Assembly: GCA_947442115.1 (NCBI GenBank) | Contig: CANEVK010000018.1 | Span: 1 to 16,607, forward strand | Source of the DNA: Bacteriovoracaceae bacterium | Lineage (GTDB): Bacteria; Bdellovibrionota; Bacteriovoracia; Bacteriovoracales; Bacteriovoracaceae | Direction of reading: 5' to 3' | Length of the DNA stretch: 16,607 nucleotides | Part shown: piece after piece, positions 5,605-12,177 of the stretch | How positions within the stretch are numbered: the stretch's first letter is position 1 | Layout of the letters: each line of letters starts with the position of its first letter | Notes under the pieces: model-generated | Told to the model about the DNA's origin: nothing | The model's input: only the letters and a program-made list of their open reading frames with translations | The model's database searches: none | Translations under genes and position numbers: made by a program

Positions 5605-8100
5605 ATGCTAAAATCTATTTTTTTATGTCTCTTATTTCTTGTGGTGAGTTGTTCAAAAAGTGCTCAAAACCCAATTGAAGGTTCAATCAACCTTAATTCT
5701 ACTACTCCGGCCGATACAAACCCTGGCACTGGGGTACCATCAGGATCGGAGACTGGCACAACGACATCACCTTCTACCGGAACCGAGACTGGCACGACTA
5801 CGGGGACTTCAACCGGATCTGAAACTGGTACGACTACTGTGGCTTCAACCGGATCCGAGACTGGCACGACTACGGGGACTTCAACAGGTTCCGAAACTGG
5901 CTCAACACCAACTCCCTCAACCGGATCTGAAACTGGAACTACTTCGGGGACTTCAACCGGACCTGAGACTGGCCCAACCACGGGGACTTCAACCGGATCT
6001 GAAACTGGAACTACTTCGGGGACTTCGACAGGTTCCGAAACTGGCTCAACACCAACTCCCTCTACCGGATCTGAAACTGGCACGAACACTGGGGCTTCAA
6101 CCGGAACCGAGAATGGCACAACCACGGGGACTTCAACCGGATCTGAGACTGGCACAACCACTGAGACCTCAACCGGAACTGAGACTGGCACAACCACGGG
6201 GACTTCAACCGGATCTGAGACTGGCACAACTAATGAACTAGAAGATGCAATTGCTGAGGTTTCTGGCTCCACAAATCTAAATGACATCGCTCAAATACTT
6301 GAAGAAGAACAAAACTTTACCTATCAGATGAATAAGATAGGCCCCTTTGACCGGATATCATTTGCCACGCTTCAATTAAACTTAAAAAGAGCAAACGGTA
6401 CGCAGGATGCAATTATACGATCCCAAAGAAGACTATCGACTTCACAATATAGCGGCATTGAATTCACTAAAGTTAATATTCCCACAGGTAAAACCTCTAA
6501 AATGTTAGCGCCTATTTATGAACCTTTTTACGGGATACGCGCCAAATATAAAGAAGAGGATCAGTTTTATGTTTTTACACAAATGCCAATAAAGATTTAT
6601 AAATCTCAAATCCCAGGAGATTCGTCTGAATTAATGACGGAATTATTTAAGGAAAGTTCGATTCCAATTACTAAAAGATCTTTGTCAAAACTAGCGCAAT
6701 ATCAAAATAATATTTGCGGACTTCATCCAAACAGTGGCGTGAATATTTTCTTTAAAGATAATATGGATACAGTCACCTACATGAAAACGACTCAATCTGT
6801 GAGTCAGATTTTCTGCGTCGAAAAGTCTGTTGTGATTAAAAATGCTACTGGAGATTTCTATCTGATCACCTCAGAGGGTGAAAGCAAAATTTTCTCTCCA
6901 CTTGAGAATTCATGCAGCTCAATTAAAACGGGATATTATCAAAAAGGTTTTCATCTATTATGTTATTACACTGACCCGAACGGGAAAACGAAATATAAAC
7001 CCTTTCTTGTTGACGAGGAAATGATCGCCGCTGTTGAGCAGCCATCGATAAAAGGTCTCCCTTCTTCCGCGCTTCCTTTTCTGGTCAAATTTGACGTAGT
7101 TAACAATGAACGTCTAAGTAGTGAAGCCTTGGTTTATCATAGGCCCGTCAAGGGGGGCAACTGGGAAAAGCTCAAAGTCGCTGTTGAATCAAATCCCAAA
7201 AACATTCTAGGAGTCAGCCTGAATCAAGGGGAATTGCATCTTTTATCCACCTATGGAATGTATCGTTATGCTAATAACGAAATCTCAAAGGTCTCAATGG
7301 CTTTTCATCCAAAAGCTTCTCTTCATTTGAATGGTCAAAACTTCGTTCTTTCATCAAGTGGAGCAGTCTCAAAAATAGATCCCTTGACCCAAACGAACGA
7401 TTATTTTTACGCTCTCACAAAATCACCAGAAGTGACTCAGCTAAATCCAACCCCCTTCCTTTCGCTCAATGAAAAAGTGTCCGTTTTAAGAAGTGATGTC
7501 TCAGACGGAGCCGTTCACTTTTTCTCAAAAGTGGGCACAGTATTTAAAGCTTATAAGCATAACATTGAATTAAAGGAATCTAATCACCTTACCTTCGAGT
7601 CAGGTGATATTATTATTGATATGCACTCTTTTGGTGACAAGACTGCCATTATTTATAAAAAAGCGGATGGCACATATCTTCTTTCACTTTATGGCCCCAC
7701 TTTTGAACCCCTCGCAGAGACCAAGCTCACTTCAACTTACGCTAAGCTTGGCCGAGTTTCGATTTTAAAAGACGGCGTGGTCCTTAATATTCGGAATGAA
7801 CTGATTAAGTTTGATTTCGATTTGCAAATCGCTTGGAAAAAATCAATCTCAGGGGTCAACTCCCACCGGTCGATACAATTACCAAGTGGAAATTATCTTA
7901 CAGTCATTAATGATCATGTGACACTCATTCATCATGAGAAAGGAATCGAGAAACAGCTCCATTCCCTGAAGAATTTAGGTTTCTCTGTGGTAAGTGACCT
8001 GGTTTTGGATGGGACCCAGCTCTACATTAACTACCAAGGTCAAGTTGTTTTGAATTTAAAGCTTCCTTTTGCTGTAGTGAATCTTAAGGATGACTTCTAA
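5605..8100 (+). CDS. Large lipoprotein with Thr/Gly/Ser/Glu repeat stalk and globular C-terminal region
   Basis: An 831-residue protein. The signal peptide ends in a lipobox FLVVSC with the lipidated Cys at 16. Residues 45-212 are fourteen 12-residue units of the type STGSETGTTTGT, a low-complexity, acidic and presumably extended stalk. Residues 213-831 are a large soluble region of unknown family. It is rich in short beta-like segments with intermittent Gly and aromatic residues, which could be propeller-like, but I recognise no diagnostic motif. The start is fixed by an in-frame TAA at 5596-5598. No Shine-Dalgarno sits at a usable distance. The gene's stop overlaps the next start (TAATG), so the following membrane protein is translationally coupled. 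The most likely role is a surface-exposed or envelope-spanning lipoprotein whose stalk holds the globular domain away from the membrane. The function is unknown. Confidence 0.75.
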   Translation: MLKSIFLCLLFLVVSCSKSAQNPIEGSINLNSTTPADTNPGTGVPSGSETGTTTSPSTGTETGTTTGTSTGSETGTTTVASTGSETGTTTGTSTGSETGSTPTPSTGSETGTTSGTSTGPETGPTTGTSTGSETGTTSGTSTGSETGSTPTPSTGSETGTNTGASTGTENGTTTGTSTGSETGTTTETSTGTETGTTTGTSTGSETGTTNELEDAIAEVSGSTNLNDIAQILEEEQNFTYQMNKIGPFDRISFATLQLNLKRANGTQDAIIRSQRRLSTSQYSGIEFTKVNIPTGKTSKMLAPIYEPFYGIRAKYKEEDQFYVFTQMPIKIYKSQIPGDSSELMTELFKESSIPITKRSLSKLAQYQNNICGLHPNSGVNIFFKDNMDTVTYMKTTQSVSQIFCVEKSVVIKNATGDFYLITSEGESKIFSPLENSCSSIKTGYYQKGFHLLCYYTDPNGKTKYKPFLVDEEMIAAVEQPSIKGLPSSALPFLVKFDVVNNERLSSEALVYHRPVKGGNWEKLKVAVESNPKNILGVSLNQGELHLLSTYGMYRYANNEISKVSMAFHPKASLHLNGQNFVLSSSGAVSKIDPLTQTNDYFYALTKSPEVTQLNPTPFLSLNEKVSVLRSDVSDGAVHFFSKVGTVFKAYKHNIELKESNHLTFESGDIIIDMHSFGDKTAIIYKKADGTYLLSLYGPTFEPLAETKLTSTYAKLGRVSILKDGVVLNIRNELIKFDFDLQIAWKKSISGVNSHRSIQLPSGNYLTVINDHVTLIHHEKGIEKQLHSLKNLGFSVVSDLVLDGTQLYINYQGQVVLNLKLPFAVVNLKDDF
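5737..6240 (+). repeat. Coding minisatellite, 14 units of 36 bp
   Basis: Fourteen in-register 36-bp units encode PSGSETGTTTSP, then variants of STGSETGTTTGT, ending STGSETGTTNEL. The variants are not random: STGSETGSTPTP followed by another STGSETG unit occurs twice (units 5 and 9), which suggests a larger duplication of about four units. Each unit is a multiple of three, so copy-number changes keep the frame. The array also keeps other frames open on both strands, which creates spurious ORFs. Confidence 0.95.
8086..8090 (+). promoter_or_regulatory. Internal ribosome binding site for the coupled HAMP-like gene
   Basis: AAGGA near the end of the lipoprotein gene lies 9 nt before the ATG at 8100 of the overlapping downstream gene. 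Confidence 0.5.
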
Positions 8101-8519
8101 TGAAAAAAAGAAAGTTAAAAAACTATATCCTCTTTCCCTCAATACAACTTAAATTCCTCTTAATTACAATTATAACCGTTTTATTGACGGTTGGTTTTTG
8201 TTTCTATCAATTACATGCAAGCTTCAACCACTTAATCTCTGTGGGGAAAAAGATGGGCCTTGAGCAAGATGCCGCTTATTTTAGATTGCTCCATGCTCAG
8301 GAAAATTTGATCTTAAAAAATTCTATTTTAGGTTTAATTGCCGCCATCGTTTTGAGTTTAATTTTAAATTTTGTGATCACGCATCGTGCCCTAGGTCCGT
8401 TTTACCGGATGAAAGTTTTTTTTAAAAATTATCAAAAAGGCAGTGGACAAAAAATAAAATTTCGCGAAACAGATTACTTTCGTGAGATCGAAGAAGACAT
8501 AAACAAGGCGCTAGATTAA
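8100..8519 (+). CDS. Small two-helix inner-membrane protein with HAMP-like C-terminal region
   Basis: A 139-residue protein. A basic N-terminus is followed by transmembrane helix 1 (about 17-36), a short periplasmic loop of about 37 residues, transmembrane helix 2 (about 74-95) and a cytoplasmic tail. The tail starts THRALGPFYRMKVFFKNY, with the helix-2-proximal Pro100 and amphipathic pattern of a HAMP linker; DYFREIEEDIN follows. There is no kinase, cyclase or chemoreceptor output domain, so it is a free-standing HAMP-like module. Its start overlaps the stop of the large lipoprotein gene (TAATG), with AAGGA 9 nt upstream. The coupling suggests that the two proteins work together, perhaps with the membrane protein sensing or anchoring the lipoprotein. 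That functional link is inference; the topology is clear from hydrophobicity. Confidence 0.7.
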   Translation: MKKRKLKNYILFPSIQLKFLLITIITVLLTVGFCFYQLHASFNHLISVGKKMGLEQDAAYFRLLHAQENLILKNSILGLIAAIVLSLILNFVITHRALGPFYRMKVFFKNYQKGSGQKIKFRETDYFREIEEDINKALD

Positions 8520-8590
8520 ATTAACTGGCCAATGTCGGTTCAGTCCCTTCCCTACTATGATAATTAAATTGTAGTTTATTTGGAGCCTTT

Positions 8591-8650
8591 GTGAAAATTT
8601 CTAAATATATCGTTCTGGCCTCACTTCCTCGCCAAGCCATTAAAATTTAA
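8591..8650 (+). other. Possible 19-residue leader peptide or relict N-terminus
   Basis: A GTG codon 5 nt after TTGGAG opens a 19-codon frame, VKISKYIVLASLPRQAIKI, ending in TAA just before the sigma28 promoter. The basic-then-hydrophobic start looks like the beginning of a signal peptide. It may be the remnant of a lost secreted-protein gene, a leader, or chance. Confidence 0.2.
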
Positions 8651-8657
8651 AGGAGCC

Positions 8658-8684
8658 TAAACTTTCCATCATAACAGCCGATAA
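8658..8684 (+). promoter_or_regulatory. Consensus sigma28 (FliA) promoter
   Basis: TAAA at 8658-8661, exactly 15 nt, then GCCGATAA at 8677-8684: a full match to the enterobacterial FliA consensus TAAA-N15-GCCGATAA. The extended -35 is TAAACTTT, against TAAAGTTT. The ATG of the kelch lipoprotein follows after 9 nt, so the transcript would have almost no leader. Confidence 0.8.
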
Positions 8685-8693
8685 GAATCAAGT

Positions 8694-10016
8694 ATGTCGC
8701 GTTTTTTCGCTCCCTTAATTCTTTCTCTTTTAGCCAATTCTTGTGAAAAAGATATTGTAGTCGACTTAGACAAGGGATCCTCTGAAGTTGCACTTTCACC
8801 ACTTACCTATAATGGACCAACTTCTCTCCAATTAGATGCTCCCTTTTTTACCAACAAGCCTCAAATGATTTTTGGTTCAAAATGGGGTTATGTTATCCCT
8901 TTAGATAATGGAACATTTTTAACTAATGCTGAAATATTTAATCCTACAGATTTTTCGTGGACTGTGGACAACGGCTCTCCTGATAATGGAACCTGGGGGG
9001 TGAGTTTAAAAAAATTAAGTGATGGAAAAATTTTTCTCACTTCTGGCACTCAAGGTTATTCAATCTATAACCAAAACCAAAATTCTCCAAGTTGGTCAGC
9101 TTCAAACCCTCTCTTAACAAATCGAAGGTATGCAAAATTAGAATTATTACCCAATAATAACTTATTTATTATGGGGGGAAAAACCGCTTTAAATGCTGAT
9201 TTAAACAGCACTGAAATATATAACTCACAGACAGGCAATCTCAGTGCTGGGCCAGCCTTAACTTATGGAGGAGAATCATTTGAAACCATAGCCCTTAACA
9301 ATGGTAAAATTCTCATCGCGGGCGCTTACGGTCCTACATATGCTCCCATAAAAACGTCACAACTTTATGATTATCTAACGAATACAATTTCTGCCACTGG
9401 AGATTTTAATGTTGCACGCGCTTACTCGAGAATGATTAAGCTAGATGATGGTAAAATTCTTGCAACGGCAGGAGATAGCGATAACGCAGAAGGCATTACT
9501 GAAACATGTGAGCTCTATGATCAAGCCACTGGTCAATGGACTCTCACTGGATCCTTAACTAAAGGTAGAACCTACGGAGCCCTAGGTAAACTTCGAGATG
9601 GAAGGGTTTTGGTTACTGCAGGTTACGACAAAGCAGATTTTTCAACTCTTCTAAATTCAGTGGAAATTTATAATCCGCAAACAGGAACCTGGACAACATC
9701 AGTAGCAACACTTAACAAAGCAAGGACAGATTTTCCACTTTTTATGGAGCTTCCAAATGGTGATGTTGTCATTGCTGGTGGCCACAACAATACAGAGGGA
9801 TCTGTTGTTGTAGAAGTTGGAACTAATTTTACAGAAGAATTAACTTTAAGCTCTTCCGGCGGTGATGGAAGCTATACTTACACATTACAAAGTGGACCAG
9901 GTAAAATTTCGGGAAATAAATATTTTGTCGGTGTTGCCGGAATCGCAAATATTAAAGTCACTGACGGGGCCGGCTCATCAACGACATTTTCAATCACTGT
10001 GTTAGCCCATCCATAA
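8694..10016 (+). CDS. Kelch-repeat beta-propeller lipoprotein with C-terminal Ig-like domain
   Basis: A 440-residue exported protein. The signal segment MSRFFAPLILSLLANSC ends in an imperfect lipobox (Ala at -3, Ser at -1) with Cys at 17. Residues from about 60 to 375 carry kelch/galactose-oxidase-type blades. Diagnostic repeats are LDDGKILATAG (250-260), CELYDQATGQWTLTGSL (272-288), RDGRVLVTAG (301-310), VEIYNPQTGTWTTSVATL (323-340) and LPNGDVVIAGG (353-363), with weaker blades before them. Residues 380-440 resemble the Ig-like GGDGSYTYTLQSGPGKI...VTDGAG fold common in deltaproteobacterial lipoproteins. The start is fixed because TAA at 8682-8684, inside the -10 element, is in frame. No Shine-Dalgarno exists. 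Transcription is probably by sigma28. The role is likely surface adhesion or binding, but the ligand is unknown. Confidence 0.8.
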   Translation: MSRFFAPLILSLLANSCEKDIVVDLDKGSSEVALSPLTYNGPTSLQLDAPFFTNKPQMIFGSKWGYVIPLDNGTFLTNAEIFNPTDFSWTVDNGSPDNGTWGVSLKKLSDGKIFLTSGTQGYSIYNQNQNSPSWSASNPLLTNRRYAKLELLPNNNLFIMGGKTALNADLNSTEIYNSQTGNLSAGPALTYGGESFETIALNNGKILIAGAYGPTYAPIKTSQLYDYLTNTISATGDFNVARAYSRMIKLDDGKILATAGDSDNAEGITETCELYDQATGQWTLTGSLTKGRTYGALGKLRDGRVLVTAGYDKADFSTLLNSVEIYNPQTGTWTTSVATLNKARTDFPLFMELPNGDVVIAGGHNNTEGSVVVEVGTNFTEELTLSSSGGDGSYTYTLQSGPGKISGNKYFVGVAGIANIKVTDGAGSSTTFSITVLAHP

Positions 10017-10110
10017 TTCTAGGCTAAAATAGAATCAGACAATTTCAACAACTTAGAAGCCATAAATTTAAAAAATATATTACTTTTGTTCACATATCAT
10101 TTAAACCTTG

Positions 10111-10116
10111 TACACT
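10111..10116 (+). promoter_or_regulatory. Possible -10 element of the barrel-protein gene
   Basis: TACACT ends 6 nt before the ATG at 10123. The nearest -35-like hexamer (TTGTTC, 10086-10091) is 19 nt away, so the promoter is weak on paper. It would give a leaderless mRNA. Confidence 0.25.
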
Positions 10117-10122
10117 GTTTCT

Positions 10123-11142
10123 ATGCCAAAATTACTTTTTGCACTTTATATCGCATTCCTACAAACTATAGTGCTGCACGCTCAAGAGCTTCCATCTGAG
10201 GTGGCGAATAAGCCGATATGCCATATGTTATCACCTACCGAATTAGCTCAGAAAAACAAAGCAAAACTAAACTACCGCACTTATCATGATTATCTGTATT
10301 CTCGTAGTGTTCTTAGACCACGAAATACTTCGATTAAAGAAATTTTACTTTCAGATCATTTTTCTTATCCGGAAATCAATCGCTGGATTCAAATTACAAA
10401 ATGGATGAATAAAAATCATCCCGCTGAACCTGGAGAAATTAATCTTCCCCCTTGCCACGTGATAGAGACTGAAAGTGTCGCAGAGGAACCGCCGAAACCG
10501 GTGATTATCGCCCCAAAAGAGTTGGCCAAGAAGAAAAGCTATCGAAAAAAGAAATTAAGTTTTTTTGCTGGTGCGACAGTCGGCTCTGTCAATGTAAAGA
10601 GTAATGATAATTTAAACTCTAAATTCGAGCTTATATTTTTGAAATTTACACTTTCGGCGAGTAATCAAATTTCAAAAGATCTTTATATTTACGGAGGTAT
10701 CGGATTAAACAATTATTTATCCGTAAAATTCTCCTCCGATTCCGGCCAAGCCCAAAGTAATGATATTAGTCTTTACTGGGATTACAGCGGCGGAGTGAGA
10801 AAGAAAATATCTCAACATTTATTATCTCTCCAATATGACAACATGAATTTTCTTTTAAATCAAAATGAGACAAGTCAATTTCGCTTAACCCCAACAAGAG
10901 TGGATCGTATTTCTCTCATGGATTCTTTAAAAATGAATAAGAAATTTTCAATTTTGGGCTCGGTTGGTTTTTTTCATCCACTCTTTTCTCAGGCTTCCGG
11001 TTTTGATATCGGATTGGGTCCAAGCTTTGGAGTTAAAGATAATTTAAACATCTTTTTCTTATCTTCTTTTAACCAGTTATCCAAGGACGACATCAAAAAC
11101 ACCTCGCAAGCTTTTGTCTTGGGCACAAGCTATCGGTTTTAG
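10123..11142 (+). CDS. Outer-membrane beta-barrel-like protein with N-terminal periplasmic (LysM-like?) region
   Basis: A 339-residue protein from the ATG at 10123. A TTG five codons upstream overlaps the probable -10 and would precede a normal signal peptide, so I reject it as start. The signal peptide MPKLLFALYIAFLQTIVLHA is likely cleaved before QELP. Residues 25-115 hold two cysteines and a segment around 67-111 (NTSIKEILLSDHF...EINRWI...PGEINLPP) that resembles a degenerate LysM/FimV-type fold ending in its typical 'pGe.i.lP'. A Pro-rich linker (120-132) and a very basic patch follow. Residues 143-339 alternate hydrophobic and polar residues in amphipathic strands and end in FVLGTSYRF, the terminal aromatic of many outer-membrane proteins. 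A peptidoglycan-linked barrel is plausible; neither half is matched to a named family. Confidence 0.6.
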   Translation: MPKLLFALYIAFLQTIVLHAQELPSEVANKPICHMLSPTELAQKNKAKLNYRTYHDYLYSRSVLRPRNTSIKEILLSDHFSYPEINRWIQITKWMNKNHPAEPGEINLPPCHVIETESVAEEPPKPVIIAPKELAKKKSYRKKKLSFFAGATVGSVNVKSNDNLNSKFELIFLKFTLSASNQISKDLYIYGGIGLNNYLSVKFSSDSGQAQSNDISLYWDYSGGVRKKISQHLLSLQYDNMNFLLNQNETSQFRLTPTRVDRISLMDSLKMNKKFSILGSVGFFHPLFSQASGFDIGLGPSFGVKDNLNIFFLSSFNQLSKDDIKNTSQAFVLGTSYRF

Positions 11143-11225
11143 AAACTGCTTCATGATAGTGAGTCTGAGTTGATTTATTGGTAACTTTCCAGTCGAAAAG
11201 ACAACAAAAAGTTTTCATTTTCATG

Positions 11226-11231
11226 TATTCT
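11226..11231 (+). promoter_or_regulatory. Possible -10 element of the MORN-like gene
   Basis: TATTCT, preceded by TG, ends 6 nt before the ATG at 11238. An in-frame TAA at 11232-11234 shows that translation cannot begin upstream. I see no -35 of quality. Confidence 0.3.
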
Positions 11232-11237
11232 TAAGAG

Positions 11238-12041
11238 ATGAAATACCTATTCACTTTTTTTTTGAGTCTCTCTGCTTTTGCCCAAAATAATCCACAATGC
11301 CCCAGTGAATCCTATCTGATTGAGTACACGAGTCCAGTCACGAGATTAAAAAAATCATTCTGTGGGTATCTCAAGGATGGAAACACCATCAAGCATGGGG
11401 ATGAGTTTATTTATGATGCCAAAGGCGAAGTGATAAAGAAGATTTCTTATAACCATGGTCAAGAAGGTGAAGCAACTACTCCAGAGGTCAAAAGCCCTGA
11501 CTTTAAAGGCTATCACTTACCCGGTACGAAAAGTCTGAATCCAGATCAGAAGTTATTGGCCTCTATTCACGATCTGATAGAAATACTCACTCTGAAAAAA
11601 AATTATGGCAAAAAGAATAGTTTCAAAGTCAATGGATGTGATGATCGACCAACGGATTGGCTGAAAGGGGCGCTTTTAAATACTCCCATAAAGAAAACAT
11701 ATATTTTCAAAGATGATTGCGACGCTGCTGGTAGTTTCGAGGCCAGGTTTAATGCTGAGTTTCCCTTGAACTTTAAATTGAGAAATCTTGAAGATCTCGA
11801 TAACACAAGTTTGAAAGTCATAATGACTTTGAATAAAAGCCAAGCAGGCATTCGTTATAAATTCGTTGTTATTGAGGGCACAATATCTTCACCCTCACGG
11901 CGTGGCCAATTCACTGCTGAATACCAAGTTGATATTGATCCAATGACTGGTGAGGCACAAAAAGGAACGCAGGCGGGAAAAATCACCTTAATCAAAGTGA
12001 ACGATAAGGAAGTGAATTTGTCTCAGAATATTGAATTTTAA
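11238..12041 (+). CDS. Periplasmic protein with a MORN-like segment, unknown function
   Basis: A 267-residue protein with a clear signal peptide MKYLFTFFLSLSAFA, cleaved before QNNPQC. Residues 42-75 (CGYLKDGNTIKHGDEFIYD, then AKGEVIKKISYNHG) resemble one MORN-2 type repeat: G.yk.G..hGe...yd..G.....y..G. The rest is unrecognised. Cys at 21, 42, 133 and 158 could pair in the periplasm. The C-terminal half is rich in alternating polar and hydrophobic residues, suggestive of beta structure. The last 15 residues, KVNDKEVNLSQNIEF, recur almost unchanged in a relict 1.4 kb downstream, which shows that a second copy of this gene once existed. The start is fixed by an in-frame TAA three nucleotides upstream. 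The only SD-like bases abut the ATG, so a leaderless mRNA is likely. Confidence 0.6.
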   Translation: MKYLFTFFLSLSAFAQNNPQCPSESYLIEYTSPVTRLKKSFCGYLKDGNTIKHGDEFIYDAKGEVIKKISYNHGQEGEATTPEVKSPDFKGYHLPGTKSLNPDQKLLASIHDLIEILTLKKNYGKKNSFKVNGCDDRPTDWLKGALLNTPIKKTYIFKDDCDAAGSFEARFNAEFPLNFKLRNLEDLDNTSLKVIMTLNKSQAGIRYKFVVIEGTISSPSRRGQFTAEYQVDIDPMTGEAQKGTQAGKITLIKVNDKEVNLSQNIEF

Positions 12042-12153
12042 AAATAATAAGAGCTAGTGAAATTATATATATTTAATGAGTTAAACTCACTTCACTCAAT
12101 ATCTGACTACTTTGCATTTTCCCCGGTTATTATTTTTTACCATCTTTTAAAAA

Positions 12154-12171
12154 ACTTATCTTCCGATAAGT
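12154..12171 (+). promoter_or_regulatory. Inverted repeat over a sigma28-like -10 element
   Basis: ACTTATC-TTCC-GATAAGT is a perfect 7-bp inverted repeat with a 4-nt loop. It ends 6 nt before the ATG at 12178. TCCGATAA (12162-12169) matches 7 of 8 bases of the FliA -10, but there is no TAAA at the 15-nt spacing. It could be an operator overlapping a promoter, or a start-proximal RNA hairpin. Confidence 0.35.
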
Positions 12172-12177
12172 AAATGA

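Noticed and set aside
5660..6287. Long open frames overlapping the minisatellite on both strands (5660-6241 plus, 5664-6287 minus)
   Set aside because: They are by-products of the 36-bp periodicity. The products are pure low-complexity repeats with no start signals.
10016..10035. ATTCTA/TAGAAT hairpin after the kelch gene as a terminator
   Set aside because: The stem is six AT-rich pairs with an 8-nt loop and no U-tract.
12057..12096. Nested inverted repeats (TGAGT/ACTCA, AGTGAA/TTCACT) after the MORN-like gene as a terminator or operator
   Set aside because: The stems are short, in very AT-rich DNA, and no U-tract follows. They are indistinguishable from chance.
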